Origin: Rhizorhabdus sp.
Lineage (GTDB): Bacteria; Pseudomonadota; Alphaproteobacteria; Sphingomonadales; Sphingomonadaceae
Assembly (NCBI RefSeq): GCF_018006725.1
Contig: NZ_JAGMXV010000026.1
Location: forward strand, 1-33,931
Reading direction: 5' to 3'
Length of the DNA stretch: 33,931 nt
In this document: piece by piece, positions 16,995 through 24,912 of the stretch
How positions within the stretch are numbered: position 1 is the stretch's first letter
Layout of the letters: each line of letters starts with the position of its first letter
Program-made: the position numbers and the translations under genes
Notes under the pieces: generated by a model
What the model was told of the DNA's origin: nothing
Databases searched by the model: none
What the model saw: the letters and a program-made list of their open reading frames with translations, nothing else

Positions 16995-18332
16995 TCAGGC
17001 CGGGAGCGGCACCCCGAACAGGTCGTGGTCGTCGGCTTCCTCGATCTCGACCCGGACCACATCGCCCGGCTGGAGATGACCGGCGTCGCGCAAATGGACC
17101 TCGCCGTCGATCTCGGGAGCGTCGGCCTTGGAACGGCCCGTTGCGCCGCCTTCGTCGTCGACCAGGTCGATGATCACGTCGAGCGTGCGGCCGACCTTGG
17201 CTTCGAGCTTCGCAGCCGAGATGGCGGCGCACTTGTCCATGATGCGTGCGTAGCGCTCTTCCTTGACCGCTTCGGGAACCGCACCGGGCAGATCATTCGC
17301 GGTCGCGCCTGCGACCGGCTCGAACCGGAAGGCGCCGACGCGATCGAGCTGGGCCTCATCAAGCCAGTCGAGGAGATATTGGAAATCTTCCTCGGTCTCG
17401 CCGGGAAAGCCGACCACGAAGGTCGACCGGATCGCAATGTCGGGACAGATCGATCGCCACGCCGCCAGCCGCTCAAGCACCTTGGCATCATTGGCGGGAC
17501 GCTTCATCGCCCGCAGCACGCTCGGGCTCGCATGCTGGAAGGGGATGTCGAGATAGGGGAGCACCAGCCCTTCCGCCATCAGCGGGATCACCTGATCCAC
17601 ATGCGGATAGGGATAGACATAGTGGAGCCGCACCCAGGCACCGAGCCGCCCCAGCTCGCGCGCCAGGTCGGTCATGTGCGCGCGGACCTCGCCACCGCTC
17701 TTGAGCGGATAGCTGGCATGGCGCAGGTCCAGGCCATAAGCCGAGGTGTCCTGGCTGATCACCAGCAATTCTCGCGTACCGGCCGCGATCAGCTTTTCGG
17801 CCTCGCGCAGGATCGCGTCGGGACGCCGGCTGACCAGATCGCCGCGGATCGACGGGATGATGCAGAAGCTGCAGCGGTGGTTGCAGCCTTCCGAGATCTT
17901 CAGATAGCTGTAATGGCGCGGCGTGAGCTTCAGCCCCGATTCCGGCACCAGATCGACATAGGGCGAAGGCGGCATCGGCGCCGCTTCGTGGACCGCGCCG
18001 ACCACCGACTCATATTGGTGCGCACCCGATATCGCGAGGACGTTGGGGAAACGGGCCCGGATCGCATCGGCTTCGTCGCCCATGCAGCCGGTGACGATCA
18101 CGCGGCCATTTTCGGCAATGGCCTCGCCGATCGCCTCCAGGCTCTCCTCCTTCGCGCTGTCGAGGAAGCCGCAGGTGTTGACCAGCACGACGTCGGCGCC
18201 GGCATAGTCCGGCGACAGGCCGTAGCCTTCCGAGCGGAGCTTGGTGAGGATGCGTTCGCTGTCGACCAGATTCTTGGGACAGCCGAGCGAGACCATGCCG
18301 ATCTTCGGCGGGGAGGGGATTTCGATTGCCAT
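16995..18332 (-). CDS. rimO: Ribosomal protein S12 methylthiotransferase RimO
   Basis: Radical SAM methylthiotransferase of 445 aa that adds a methylthio group to the conserved aspartate of ribosomal protein S12. The N-terminal domain holds the auxiliary-cluster cysteines 18, 54 and 83; the radical SAM motif CNHRCSFC has cysteines 150, 154 and 157; a C-terminal TRAM domain follows (about 375-443). The [10 protein letters not shown] opening separates RimO from the tRNA enzyme MiaB. The start at 18332 ([12 protein letters not shown]) is preferred to ATG 18440, because family members begin only a few residues before the first cysteine motif. Confidence 0.95.
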   Translation of the reverse strand: MAIEIPSPPKIGMVSLGCPKNLVDSERILTKLRSEGYGLSPDYAGADVVLVNTCGFLDSAKEESLEAIGEAIAENGRVIVTGCMGDEADAIRARFPNVLAISGAHQYESVVGAVHEAAPMPPSPYVDLVPESGLKLTPRHYSYLKISEGCNHRCSFCIIPSIRGDLVSRRPDAILREAEKLIAAGTRELLVISQDTSAYGLDLRHASYPLKSGGEVRAHMTDLARELGRLGAWVRLHYVYPYPHVDQVIPLMAEGLVLPYLDIPFQHASPSVLRAMKRPANDAKVLERLAAWRSICPDIAIRSTFVVGFPGETEEDFQYLLDWLDEAQLDRVGAFRFEPVAGATANDLPGAVPEAVKEERYARIMDKCAAISAAKLEAKVGRTLDVIIDLVDDEGGATGRSKADAPEIDGEVHLRDAGHLQPGDVVRVEIEEADDHDLFGVPLPA

Positions 18333-18415
18333 GGGTGGCGCGCACATAAGCCTTTTCGTCGAGAAAGGCGAGAGGCGGTTGACGGCCCTCCTATCGGCGA
18401 TGCTTAGATGATCGG

Positions 18416-19081
18416 ATGATGCGCTATGGCATATCGGCATGGGCTCTCGCGGTGGTGCTGGCGGCGCTTGCCGGCTTCATCGACGCGATCGGTTTCCTGC
18501 GCAGTGGCGGCCTGTTCGTTTCGTTCATGAGCGGCAATTCGACGCGTCTCGGCGTCGATCTCGTCGCAGCCGGGCCGATCGCCGCGCTGGCTGCCCTGCT
18601 GATCGGCAGCTTCGTTGTAGGCGTGGTCGCAGGAGGCCTCGTCGGCAGCCGCTGGCCCACCCGGCGCAAGGGGCTGGTTCTGCTGTTCGTGTCGCTGATC
18701 ATCGCCTGCAGCGCGCTGATCGAGACGACCGGAGGAGGCGCGGTCGCCATGCTGGTGCCGCTCGCTCTGGCCATGGGTGTCGTCAACAACGTGTTCCAGC
18801 GCGACGGCGACGTGACGATCGGGGTCACCTACATGACCGGGGCGCTGGTCCGCTTCGGCCAGCGGCTGGGCGAGGCGCTGCGCGGAGGGGACCGTTGGGC
18901 TTGGTGTCCCTTTCTGCTGCTATGGTCGGGCCTTGTCGCCGGTGCGATCACCGGCGCCTTTGCCTATTCCCACATCGGTGCCGGCGCGCTCTGGATCGCT
19001 GCGGGGGGCGCTGGGGCCCTTTCACTCTGGGGTGGCTGGCTGCAGAGGACCGGTAGGGATCAGCCGCGCGAAGGCAGATAG
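18416..19081 (+). CDS. DUF1275 (YoaK-like) membrane protein
   Basis: An integral membrane protein of 221 aa with about six hydrophobic segments. It fits the DUF1275/YoaK family: the opening helix runs into [28 protein letters not shown], and [25 protein letters not shown] follows in the middle. The biochemical role of the family is not established; a transport role is often supposed. Two adjacent ATGs (18416 and 18419) are possible starts. It is divergent from rimO across 83 bases and its last 22 bases overlap the convergent NlpD-like gene. Confidence 0.85.
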   Translation: MMRYGISAWALAVVLAALAGFIDAIGFLRSGGLFVSFMSGNSTRLGVDLVAAGPIAALAALLIGSFVVGVVAGGLVGSRWPTRRKGLVLLFVSLIIACSALIETTGGGAVAMLVPLALAMGVVNNVFQRDGDVTIGVTYMTGALVRFGQRLGEALRGGDRWAWCPFLLLWSGLVAGAITGAFAYSHIGAGALWIAAGGAGALSLWGGWLQRTGRDQPREGR

Positions 19082-20187
19082 CTCAGCGGATTGACCGGCT
19101 TCAGACCGTTGCGGATCTCGAAGTGGAGTTGCGGCTCGGCGCTGTAGGGGCTGGCCCCGCTGCGCGCGATCGTCTGCCCGCGCACGACCTTCTGCCCGCG
19201 CGTGACGGTGATGCTGTCGGCATAGCCATAGGCGCTGATCCAGCCGTCGCCATGGCGCAGCAGCACGAGCGTGCCATAAGCGGGAATGTCCTGGCCGACA
19301 TAGGCGACCACGCCGTCCGCCGCTGCAGCGATGGGGCTTCCCCGTTCGGCCGCGATGTTGATCCCGTCATTGGTCTGGCCGCTGCCGATCCTGCCGAAGC
19401 CGCGCAGAATCTTGCCCCTGACCGGCCAGTCGAAGCGCCCTGCGAAGCTCTTTGGTTCGGCGACCGCGACGGTCGGGGCGACGGTGCGCGGGGTGGTGAC
19501 CGGTGGCTTGGGCTGCTCTCGCGTCGCCACGGCAGGCTCGGAGCCCGAGATGATGTCCTCGATGTCGACGCGGAAGGCCGCGGCGCGCTCGTCGGGCGAC
19601 ATGCGGGCCACTTCGACTTCGCTGGGCACGAGCAGCCTTTGACCCTCGCGCAGGACATAGGGTTCTTCGAGCTGATTGCTCTGCGCGATCTTCAGCCAGT
19701 CGACGCCATAGGCGCGGGCGATGGCGATGCCGGTCTCGCCCTTGCCGACGCGGTGATAGCGGCCACCGGGAATCTTCAGTTTCTGGCCGACCAGAATCTT
19801 GAACGGCGGCGGGACGTCGTTGACCCGGGCGATGGCCTCCGAAGCGGCACCGGTTTTCTCCGAAATGCCCCGTAGCGTGTCGCCCCGCCGTACCACATAG
19901 ACCGACGACGGCACATCGACGGCCGATGGCGTGACGGTGCGCACTTGCCATGCAGGGGGCGGCGACGGCGGCGCATTTTCGGACACGGGCGGCGGAGGTG
20001 GCCCCGGTGTCGTAACAGGCGCGGTCTGTCTTGTCGGAACAGTCGACGCCGCCGTCGCGCTGCGAGACGCGCGCGGCGGCGGGTTGGCGCCGCGCATCTC
20101 CGCGCGGTCGGGCGAGGGGATGCAGGCGGTCGTCAGCAGCAGCGCTGTCACGGCGGAGGCGGCGGGGCGGCGGGGATGCTGAACCAT
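19060..20187 (-). CDS. NlpD-like LysM/M23 lipoprotein, probable amidase activator
   Basis: A 375-aa envelope protein. A short signal ends at Cys22 (LLLTTAC), a plausible lipobox. A Pro-rich linker leads to two LysM peptidoglycan-binding domains (about 96-140 and 144-188) and a C-terminal M23 peptidase-fold domain (about 271-368). The zinc site is degenerate: the HxGxD position reads NDGIN, so the His and Asp ligands are both Asn (273 and 277), while His355 in LHFEIR remains. This matches NlpD and EnvC, which do not cut peptidoglycan themselves but activate amidases during cell separation. It follows surE on the same strand, as nlpD does in many proteobacteria. Confidence 0.85.
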   Translation of the reverse strand: MVQHPRRPAASAVTALLLTTACIPSPDRAEMRGANPPPRASRSATAASTVPTRQTAPVTTPGPPPPPVSENAPPSPPPAWQVRTVTPSAVDVPSSVYVVRRGDTLRGISEKTGAASEAIARVNDVPPPFKILVGQKLKIPGGRYHRVGKGETGIAIARAYGVDWLKIAQSNQLEEPYVLREGQRLLVPSEVEVARMSPDERAAAFRVDIEDIISGSEPAVATREQPKPPVTTPRTVAPTVAVAEPKSFAGRFDWPVRGKILRGFGRIGSGQTNDGINIAAERGSPIAAAADGVVAYVGQDIPAYGTLVLLRHGDGWISAYGYADSITVTRGQKVVRGQTIARSGASPYSAEPQLHFEIRNGLKPVNPLSYLPSRG

Positions 20188-20254
20188 ATCGTCCTGTTAG
20201 CAGTCCGCTGCGGGCATTTCACCCCGGCTGTCGACCAGTTTGCCCATGGTTAGA

Positions 20255-20279
20255 GCCGGTCCGTCCGTTACGGACCGGC
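20255..20279. terminator. Perfect 10-bp hairpin between surE and the NlpD-like gene
   Basis: GCCGGTCCGT (20255-20264) pairs perfectly with ACGGACCGGC (20270-20279) around a five-base loop. It lies 6 bases after the surE stop on the minus strand. No T-run follows on that strand, so it may be a weak terminator or an mRNA-stabilising stem that sets the NlpD-like gene apart from serS-surE. Confidence 0.45.
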
Positions 20280-20284
20280 GGCTT

Positions 20285-21049
20285 TCAGCGGTAGAGGGCA
20301 GCGAGATCAGAAAGCGCCGCGCGGTTGGTCATGTCGCAGTGGAGCGGCGTCACCGTCACCCACCCGTCGGCTGCTGCCTCCAGATCGGTGTCATGGGCCG
20401 GCGTGTGTGGCATACCGGCCAGCTTGAGCCAGAAATAGTCGAAGCCGCGCGGATCGGTCCGCTGCAGGATTTCGGTCGCGCCATAGTCGCGCAACCCCTG
20501 TGGCACGACGCGGACGCCCAGAACCTGATCGGGTTCGCGGGCCGGAAAGTTGATGTTGACGAGGCTGCGCGGCGACCAGGGCCCATCGAGCAGCGGGCGC
20601 AGGACGCGCTCGCCCCAGGCTTCGGCTGCGGCAAAGCTGACATTGGCGCCGGCTCCGGACTTCGCATAGACCTGGCTCAGCGCGATCGACCGGATCCCGG
20701 CCAGCGCGCCTTCCATGGCGGCCGAAACGGTTCCCGAATAGCTGACATCCTCGCCCAGATTGGCGCCGCGATTGACGCCGGACAGGATCAGATCGGGCGG
20801 ACCATCCTTCATCACATGGGCCAGTGCCATCATGACCGCGTCGGTGGGCGTACCCGAAACCGCATAGCGACGCTCGCCCAACTGGCGCAGGCGAAGGGGG
20901 CGGGTGAGGGTCAGCGACCGGCCCGCGCCCGACTTCTCGCTGAGCGGTGCCACGATGGTAACGTCGTCGGACAAGGTGCGCGCGATCCGTTCGAGCACCG
21001 CGAGCCCCGGCGCGCCGACACCGTCGTCATTGGTCAGCAGTATCCTCAT
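20285..21049 (-). CDS. surE: 5'/3'-nucleotidase SurE
   Basis: A 254-aa SurE phosphatase, which removes phosphate from nucleoside 5'- and 3'-monophosphates using a divalent metal. The N-terminal [14 protein letters not shown] supplies the paired Asp metal ligands, and [22 protein letters not shown] forms the rest of the active site. The start overlaps the serS stop by four bases, so the two are co-translated. The pcm gene that often sits between surE and nlpD in other proteobacteria is missing here. Confidence 0.95.
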   Translation of the reverse strand: MRILLTNDDGVGAPGLAVLERIARTLSDDVTIVAPLSEKSGAGRSLTLTRPLRLRQLGERRYAVSGTPTDAVMMALAHVMKDGPPDLILSGVNRGANLGEDVSYSGTVSAAMEGALAGIRSIALSQVYAKSGAGANVSFAAAEAWGERVLRPLLDGPWSPRSLVNINFPAREPDQVLGVRVVPQGLRDYGATEILQRTDPRGFDYFWLKLAGMPHTPAHDTDLEAAADGWVTVTPLHCDMTNRAALSDLAALYR

Positions 21050-22323
21050 GCGGGGCGAAGCTCGGTGATGCCGCCCATATAGGGCAGGAGCGCCTCCGGG
21101 ATGCGGACCGAGCCATCAGCCTGCTGGTAATTTTCCAGTACGGCGACGAGGGTGCGACCGACGGCTAGACCGGAACCGTTGAGCGTGTGGACGAAGCGTG
21201 TGCCCTTGCTTTCGCCGGCGGGGCGGAAGCGCGCATTCATGCGGCGGGCCTGGAACTCGCCGCAGTTGGAGATGCTGCTGATCTCGCGATAGCGGCCCTG
21301 ACCGGGCAGCCAGACTTCGAGATCATAGGTCTTGCGCGCCGAGAAGCCCATGTCGCCGGTGCACAGCAGCACCCGGCGATAGGGCAGGGCGAGCGCCTCG
21401 AGGATCGCCTCGGCGGCGCGGGTCATCTCCTCGTGAACGGCCTCCGATTGCTCAGGTGTCGCGATCGCGACCAGTTCGACCTTTTCGAACTGGTGCTGGC
21501 GGATCAACCCTCGCGTATCGCGGCCGGCGGCCCCCGCCTCCGAACGGAAGCATTGCGTCAGCGCGGTCAGCTTCATCGGCAGGGCGGACTCGCTCAGGAT
21601 CTGCTCGCGCACCAGATTGGTCAGGCTGACTTCCGCAGTGGGGATGAGCCAGCGCCCGTCGGTCGTCCGGAACAGATCCTCCGCGAACTTCGGCAACTGG
21701 CCGGTCCCGAACATCGCGTCGTCGCGAACGAGCAGCGGCGGGACGACCTCGGTGAAGCCTGCTTCGGTCTGGCGATCGAGCATGAACGCGCCCAGCGCGC
21801 GCTGCAGGCGGGCGATGCCGCCCTTGAGAACGGCAAAGCGGGCGCCGGAGATCGCAGCGGCGCTCTCGAAGTCGAGGCCGAGCGGCCCGGCGAAGTCGGC
21901 ATGCTCCTTTGCATCGAATGCGAAAGCGGGGATGACGCCCCATTTGTGCTGCTCGACATTGTCCTGCTCGTCGGCGCCATCGGGCACGTCGGCAGCGGCG
22001 AGGTTGGGCAGCGCCGCCAGCGCAGCCGTCAGTTGTGCGTCGATTTCCGTGCCCTCGGTCTCCAGGGCCGGCATACGCTCCTTGAGCGTCGCGACTTCGG
22101 CCATGAGCGCGGACGCGGTCGCTTCATCCTTCTGCGCCTTGGCCTGACCGATCGCCTTGGATGCCTCATTGCGGCGCGTCTGGGCGGTTTGCAACTCGGT
22201 GGCGACAGCCCGGCGGCGCTCGTCAAGCGCCAGCAGGGCGTCGGCTGCGGGAGCAGCCCCGCGCCGTATCAGAGCTGCGTCGAAAGCTGCGGGATTGTCC
22301 CGGATGAGGCGTATGTCGTGCAT
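21046..22323 (-). CDS. serS: Serine-tRNA ligase
   Basis: Class II seryl-tRNA synthetase of 425 aa, normal length. The N-terminal 110 residues form the long antiparallel coiled coil that grips the long variable arm of tRNA(Ser). The catalytic domain has motif 2 ([21 protein letters not shown]) and motif 3 ([18 protein letters not shown]). It heads the serS-surE unit, and 228 bases separate it from the divergent tandem-repeat gene, so its promoter must lie there. Confidence 0.97.
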   Translation of the reverse strand: MHDIRLIRDNPAAFDAALIRRGAAPAADALLALDERRRAVATELQTAQTRRNEASKAIGQAKAQKDEATASALMAEVATLKERMPALETEGTEIDAQLTAALAALPNLAAADVPDGADEQDNVEQHKWGVIPAFAFDAKEHADFAGPLGLDFESAAAISGARFAVLKGGIARLQRALGAFMLDRQTEAGFTEVVPPLLVRDDAMFGTGQLPKFAEDLFRTTDGRWLIPTAEVSLTNLVREQILSESALPMKLTALTQCFRSEAGAAGRDTRGLIRQHQFEKVELVAIATPEQSEAVHEEMTRAAEAILEALALPYRRVLLCTGDMGFSARKTYDLEVWLPGQGRYREISSISNCGEFQARRMNARFRPAGESKGTRFVHTLNGSGLAVGRTLVAVLENYQQADGSVRIPEALLPYMGGITELRPA

Positions 22324-22551
22324 GTTCGCCCTATGGCCATGTTGGATGGGCCACGCAACATTCGAGACGGCGCTTAGGGCGGATCCGGCGAGGCTCTACC
22401 GGCTCGTGAGCCTGTTCTCCTTAGGCCGCCTGACGAATTTCGTTTCGCCCCGCGCAGCTTTCGGTTCGCCGAAACAAGGTGGAACGACCTGCGTCGATCG
22501 GGAGTCAATCTAGCGACCGCTTTGATTATGTTCAGGAAAAGGAGTGTGAAC
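22324..22551. promoter_or_regulatory. Divergent promoter region between serS and the tandem-repeat protein gene
   Basis: This 228-base gap must hold promoters for both flanking genes. I could not identify a convincing -35/-10 pair by eye. AAAAGGA at 22537-22543 is a good ribosome-binding site for the GTG start at 22552. Confidence 0.4.
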
Positions 22552-23103
22552 GTGACCTTGCGAGCAGCATTTTTGGCTACCACCCTTCTCATGGCTACCA
22601 ATGGCGTGGCCTATGCGCAGACGCCGGCATCGTCCCAGCCGGCTGCGGCCGCCACTGTAAACGTCACTCAGGGAGCGGCCGTCATGGACGCCAAGGGCGG
22701 CGCTGTCGGAACGATATCTTCCGTCAATGGCGACATCGCCGTGATCGACACCGGCGCCGTCAAGGCAAGCGTGCCCACCTCGTCCTTTGCGCAGAGCGAC
22801 AAGGGCCTGCTTCTGGGTATGACGAAGGCAGAGCTTGAGGCCGCTGCCCAAGGCGCCTCGGCCCAGCAGAAGGAGCAGTTCCTGGCATCGCTGGCACCGG
22901 GCGCCGCCGTTAGCGACGCCAGCGGTGGCGCCGTCGGCACGATCGAGGCCATCGAAGGCGATATGGTGACGATCGCTACGCCCAACGCCAAGGCAAAACT
23001 CCCCAAGGCATCGCTGGCGCAAGGCCCTAACGGCCCGGTGATCGGCATGACCCAGGCACAGCTGGAGGCGGCCGTTAAGGCAACGACGCCGCCCGCAGGC
23101 TAA
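22552..23103 (+). CDS. Exported protein of two 60-residue tandem repeats, unknown
   Basis: I do not recognise a named family. After a clear signal peptide (residues 1-22, ending GVAYA) and an Ala/Gln linker, residues 41-100 and 117-176 are two copies of one unit that align without gaps, with 32 of 60 positions identical by my count. Each unit has the pattern GAAVxDAxGGAVGTI, a short beta-like stretch, then GMTxAxLEAA, which suggests a small beta-barrel with a C-terminal helix, resembling PRC-barrel-type folds only loosely. The GTG at 22552 was chosen because AAAAGGA lies eight bases before it and the signal peptide begins there. The protein is probably periplasmic or surface-associated. Confidence 0.75.
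   Translation: MTLRAAFLATTLLMATNGVAYAQTPASSQPAAAATVNVTQGAAVMDAKGGAVGTISSVNGDIAVIDTGAVKASVPTSSFAQSDKGLLLGMTKAELEAAAQGASAQQKEQFLASLAPGAAVSDASGGAVGTIEAIEGDMVTIATPNAKAKLPKASLAQGPNGPVIGMTQAQLEAAVKATTPPAG
22672..23079 (+). repeat. Internal gene duplication (two 180-base units)
   Basis: Unit 1 at 22672-22851 and unit 2 at 22900-23079 encode the two protein repeats, separated by a 48-base spacer. The protein units align end to end without gaps, while the DNA has diverged, so the duplication is old. Confidence 0.75.
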
Positions 23104-23152
23104 GTCGAGCCGACATCGGTAAAAAATCTGCGCCCGCGTACAGCCTCCCGGC

Positions 23153-23260
23153 TTGTGCGCGGGCGTTGCCCTGTCTATAGCCGCGCACACGTCGGGGATA
23201 TGGCAGAAAACTGCCGAGTCCGGCGTGCCGAAGGGGAACAGCGGAGAGTCATATGGCGTC
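23153..23260 (+). promoter_or_regulatory. Candidate dksA promoter region
   Basis: Two candidates are visible. TTGTGC (23153-23158) and TATAGC (23176-23181) are 17 bases apart, a normal housekeeping spacing. GGAAC (23235-23239) followed after 17 bases by CGTC (23257-23260) resembles the GGAAC-CGTT promoter of the alphaproteobacterial general stress sigma factor EcfG, with one mismatch. Both were found by eye and are weak. Confidence 0.25.
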
Positions 23261-23299
23261 GTCGCTGCAACGCGTTTCGATTGTCGGGAACCAGTAAAC

Positions 23300-23719
23300 G
23301 TGTCTTCTGTGGATCTGGACGACGACTACAGGCCATCGCCTGACGAGCCTTTCATGAACGAAAGGCAGCTTGCCTATTTCAAGGCGAAATTGCTCGCCTG
23401 GAAGGATTCCATCCTCAAGGAATCGGCGGGCACCCTCCAACAGCTGCAGATCGATTCGCTGCGCGAGCCGGATCTCACCGATCGCGCGTCGAGTGAGACC
23501 GATTGGTCGATCGAATTGCGCACGCGTGATCGCCAGCGCAAGCTGATCTCCAAGATCGATGCCGCGCTGCGTCGGATCGAGGATGGCGAATATGGCTATT
23601 GCGAGGTCACCGGCGAGCCGATCTCGCTGGGCCGGCTCGAGGCGCGCCCGATCGCGACCATGACCGTCGAGGCGCAGGAGCGCCACGAGCGGAACGAGAA
23701 GGTCAGCAGGGAGGACTGA
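23300..23719 (+). CDS. dksA: RNA polymerase-binding factor DksA, one-cysteine form
   Basis: DksA enters the RNA polymerase secondary channel and, with ppGpp, resets transcription during starvation. The 139-aa protein has the long coiled coil with the acidic tip PDLTDRAS (Asp58, Asp61, Ala63) and the globular end. The zinc finger is reduced: of the four cysteines only Cys101 remains, the others being Thr104, Thr122 and Ala125, as in known alphaproteobacterial DksA that works without zinc. GTG 23300 (protein starting VSSVDLDDDY) matches the usual start just before PSPDEPFMNERQ; the longer open frame from ATG 23153 runs through likely promoter sequence. A strong terminator overlaps its stop. Confidence 0.92.
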   Translation: MSSVDLDDDYRPSPDEPFMNERQLAYFKAKLLAWKDSILKESAGTLQQLQIDSLREPDLTDRASSETDWSIELRTRDRQRKLISKIDAALRRIEDGEYGYCEVTGEPISLGRLEARPIATMTVEAQERHERNEKVSRED

Positions 23720-23733
23720 GGTCCTCTTTTTTT
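23711..23733 (+). terminator. Rho-independent terminator of dksA, stop codon in its loop
   Basis: GAGGAC (23711-23716) pairs with GTCCTC (23721-23726) around the loop TGAG, followed by seven T. The TGA of the loop (23717-23719) is the dksA stop codon. Confidence 0.88.
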
Positions 23734-23735
23734 AT

Positions 23736-23771
23736 GCCTGTTGCGCGGCGCAACAGGCGTGCGCGCAACAG
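23736..23771. repeat. Inverted repeat plus third copy of its arm
   Basis: GCCTGTTGC (23736-23744) and GCAACAGGC (23750-23758) form a perfect 9-bp inverted repeat. The motif GCGCAACAG occurs again at 23763-23771. It sits between the dksA terminator and the end of the DUF465 gene. It may be a second terminator stem or a protein-binding site. Confidence 0.5.
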
Positions 23772-23814
23772 CTATGCGTTCCGTGGCTGTGTCTTCGCTT
23801 GTTCCGGGCGAATG

Positions 23815-24012
23815 TCAGGCAATGATGTCGGGAATCAGCATATCCTCAAGCTGGCTGATCTCGTCCTTGATCCGAAGCTTGCGCTTCTTGATCCGCGCAA
23901 TCTGCAGTTGATCGATGGCCGGTGCGGCTTGCAATGCGACGATCGCCGCTTCGAGGTCGCCATGCTCCTGGCGCAATATATGGATGCGGCGTTCGATCAG
24001 TTCACTGTCCAA
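23815..24012 (-). CDS. DUF465 (YdcH-like) small protein, 65 aa
   Basis: A short two-helix protein of the DUF465/YdcH family, whose function is unknown. The first helix contains LRQEHGDLEAAI and the second IARIKKRKLRIKDEISQLEDML, the family's Lys-rich signature, and a coiled-coil hairpin is likely. The TTG at 24012 is proposed as start because GGAGGGAG lies a few bases upstream and the family usually begins just before DSELIERR; the in-frame ATG at 24168 would add 52 residues that look non-coding. It converges on dksA and is divergent from a second DUF465 gene. Confidence 0.8.
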   Translation of the reverse strand: MDSELIERRIHILRQEHGDLEAAIVALQAAPAIDQLQIARIKKRKLRIKDEISQLEDMLIPDIIA

Positions 24013-24231
24013 GACGACTCCCTCCGCAACGGCATTTCCTTGCGCAGAGTCTAGCGGTGAAACATGCGTCTGCTCAAGGGCAAGGACGCGCGAACGGCTT
24101 GTCGTGCTTTTCCCGCAGCTTACGCCAGATCGTATCGAGCGCTCCGGTAAAGCGAAATTTTTAACCAAGACAGCGTCGCCGAATCGTGATTTATTGGTTT
24201 CCCCAAGACGAGGTGAAAGGAGACGCTATCT

Positions 24232-24387
24232 ATGTCGACTACCCATTCGTCCGCCATGTTGGCGAAGCATGCAGGCATCGAGGCCCGGATCGCAGCGGAA
24301 AGCCGTCGGCCTTCTCCCGACACGATGCTGATCAACGAACTGAAGAAGCAGAAATTGAAGATCAAAGAGGCTCTCGCCCGACTTTGA
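24232..24387 (+). CDS. DUF465 (YdcH-like) small protein, 51 aa
   Basis: A second, shorter member of the same family. Residues 12-25 give the helix KHAGIEARIAAES, then Pro and Asp residues form the turn, and INELKKQKLKIKEALARL completes the Lys-rich second helix. AAAGGAG at 24216-24222 is an excellent ribosome-binding site. Together with the minus-strand copy it makes a divergent pair across 219 bases. The two proteins could form mixed coiled coils, but this is only a guess; no function is known. Confidence 0.82.
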   Translation: MSTTHSSAMLAKHAGIEARIAAESRRPSPDTMLINELKKQKLKIKEALARL

Positions 24388-24396
24388 CGCGCAGGA

Positions 24397-24424
24397 GGAT
24401 TGAGGGTCAGTCGATCCTCAATCC
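24397..24424. terminator. Bidirectional hairpin between convergent DUF465 and PilZ genes
   Basis: GGATTGAGG (24397-24405) pairs perfectly with CCTCAATCC (24416-24424) around a ten-base loop that holds the PilZ stop. It has no clear T-run but is well placed to end both transcripts. Confidence 0.55.
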
Positions 24425-24796
24425 AGGCCTGCGGACGCGACCGAGGTCGACGAGCTTGCGTAAATTATCGTCGCTGCCGTTCACGACCTGCCGCCGAGCC
24501 ATTTTAGGGTCGATCACCGCATTGAACGTGATCCCCATCCGGCCTTCCCGGACCCAGACAATCTCGCCTCCGACGGTGCCCACACCGCGAATCTCGACCT
24601 CGACGACTGCGCCTTCGTCATAGTCGAGTTCGGAATCAGCCATGAGGCCGGTGGGCGAGAGGTTGCGGATTCGGATAGGCTGCGTCTGGCGCGCATAGTC
24701 CCCCGCTGCCCGCATCGACGCCATCAGCAACAGGCTGTCGCGCTTGCGCGTGCGCTTGCCCGCCGGTGCGGGGGTCTCCCCGGCCATGTCGCCCAT
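24407..24796 (-). CDS. PilZ-domain protein, probable c-di-GMP receptor
   Basis: A single-domain protein of 129 aa. Both c-di-GMP-binding motifs of PilZ domains are present at normal spacing: RxxxR at Arg15-Arg19 and NxSxxG at Asn45-Gly50 (NLSPTG). Beta strands of the barrel follow to about residue 95. It should bind cyclic di-GMP and pass the signal to a partner, for example in motility or exopolysaccharide control; the partner is not visible here. AGGA six bases before the ATG at 24796 supports this start. An inverted repeat covers that ribosome-binding site. Confidence 0.85.
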   Translation of the reverse strand: MGDMAGETPAPAGKRTRKRDSLLLMASMRAAGDYARQTQPIRIRNLSPTGLMADSELDYDEGAVVEVEIRGVGTVGGEIVWVREGRMGITFNAVIDPKMARRQVVNGSDDNLRKLVDLGRVRRPGLRID

Positions 24797-24797
24797 G

Positions 24798-24828
24798 ATC
24801 GATCCTCAAAACTGCCAGTTGGATCGAT
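24798..24828 (-). promoter_or_regulatory. Inverted repeat that could hide the PilZ ribosome-binding site
   Basis: ATCGATCC (24798-24805) and GGATCGAT (24821-24828) are perfect 8-bp arms separated by 15 bases. Read on the minus strand, the arm nearer the gene contains the GGA of the ribosome-binding site just before the PilZ start, so pairing in the mRNA would block translation. It could instead be a DNA operator dyad. Confidence 0.45.
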
Positions 24829-24859
24829 TAAAGCGCAGAGAAGTTGAAGAGGGGTAAAT

Positions 24860-24889
24860 GGCGGGGGCACGGGCAACCGAGCCCCCGCC
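24860..24889 (-). terminator. Terminator hairpin after the thiolase gene
   Basis: GGCGGGGGC (24860-24868) pairs perfectly with GCCCCCGCC (24881-24889) around a 12-base loop, 23 bases after the thiolase stop on the minus strand. A short ATTTA tract follows instead of a long T-run. Confidence 0.65.
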
Positions 24890-24912
24890 GTTCGATGACC
24901 CGATTGTGCCGG

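Noticed and set aside
17025-18407. 460-aa plus-strand open frame opposite rimO
   Set aside because: RimO on the minus strand has every cluster cysteine. The plus frame is Asp/Arg/His-rich shadow sequence.
23130-23165. Stem CGCCCGCG/CGCGGGCG next to an A-run, readable as a minus-strand terminator
   Set aside because: No minus-strand gene lies upstream to be terminated, and the stem overlaps the likely dksA promoter.
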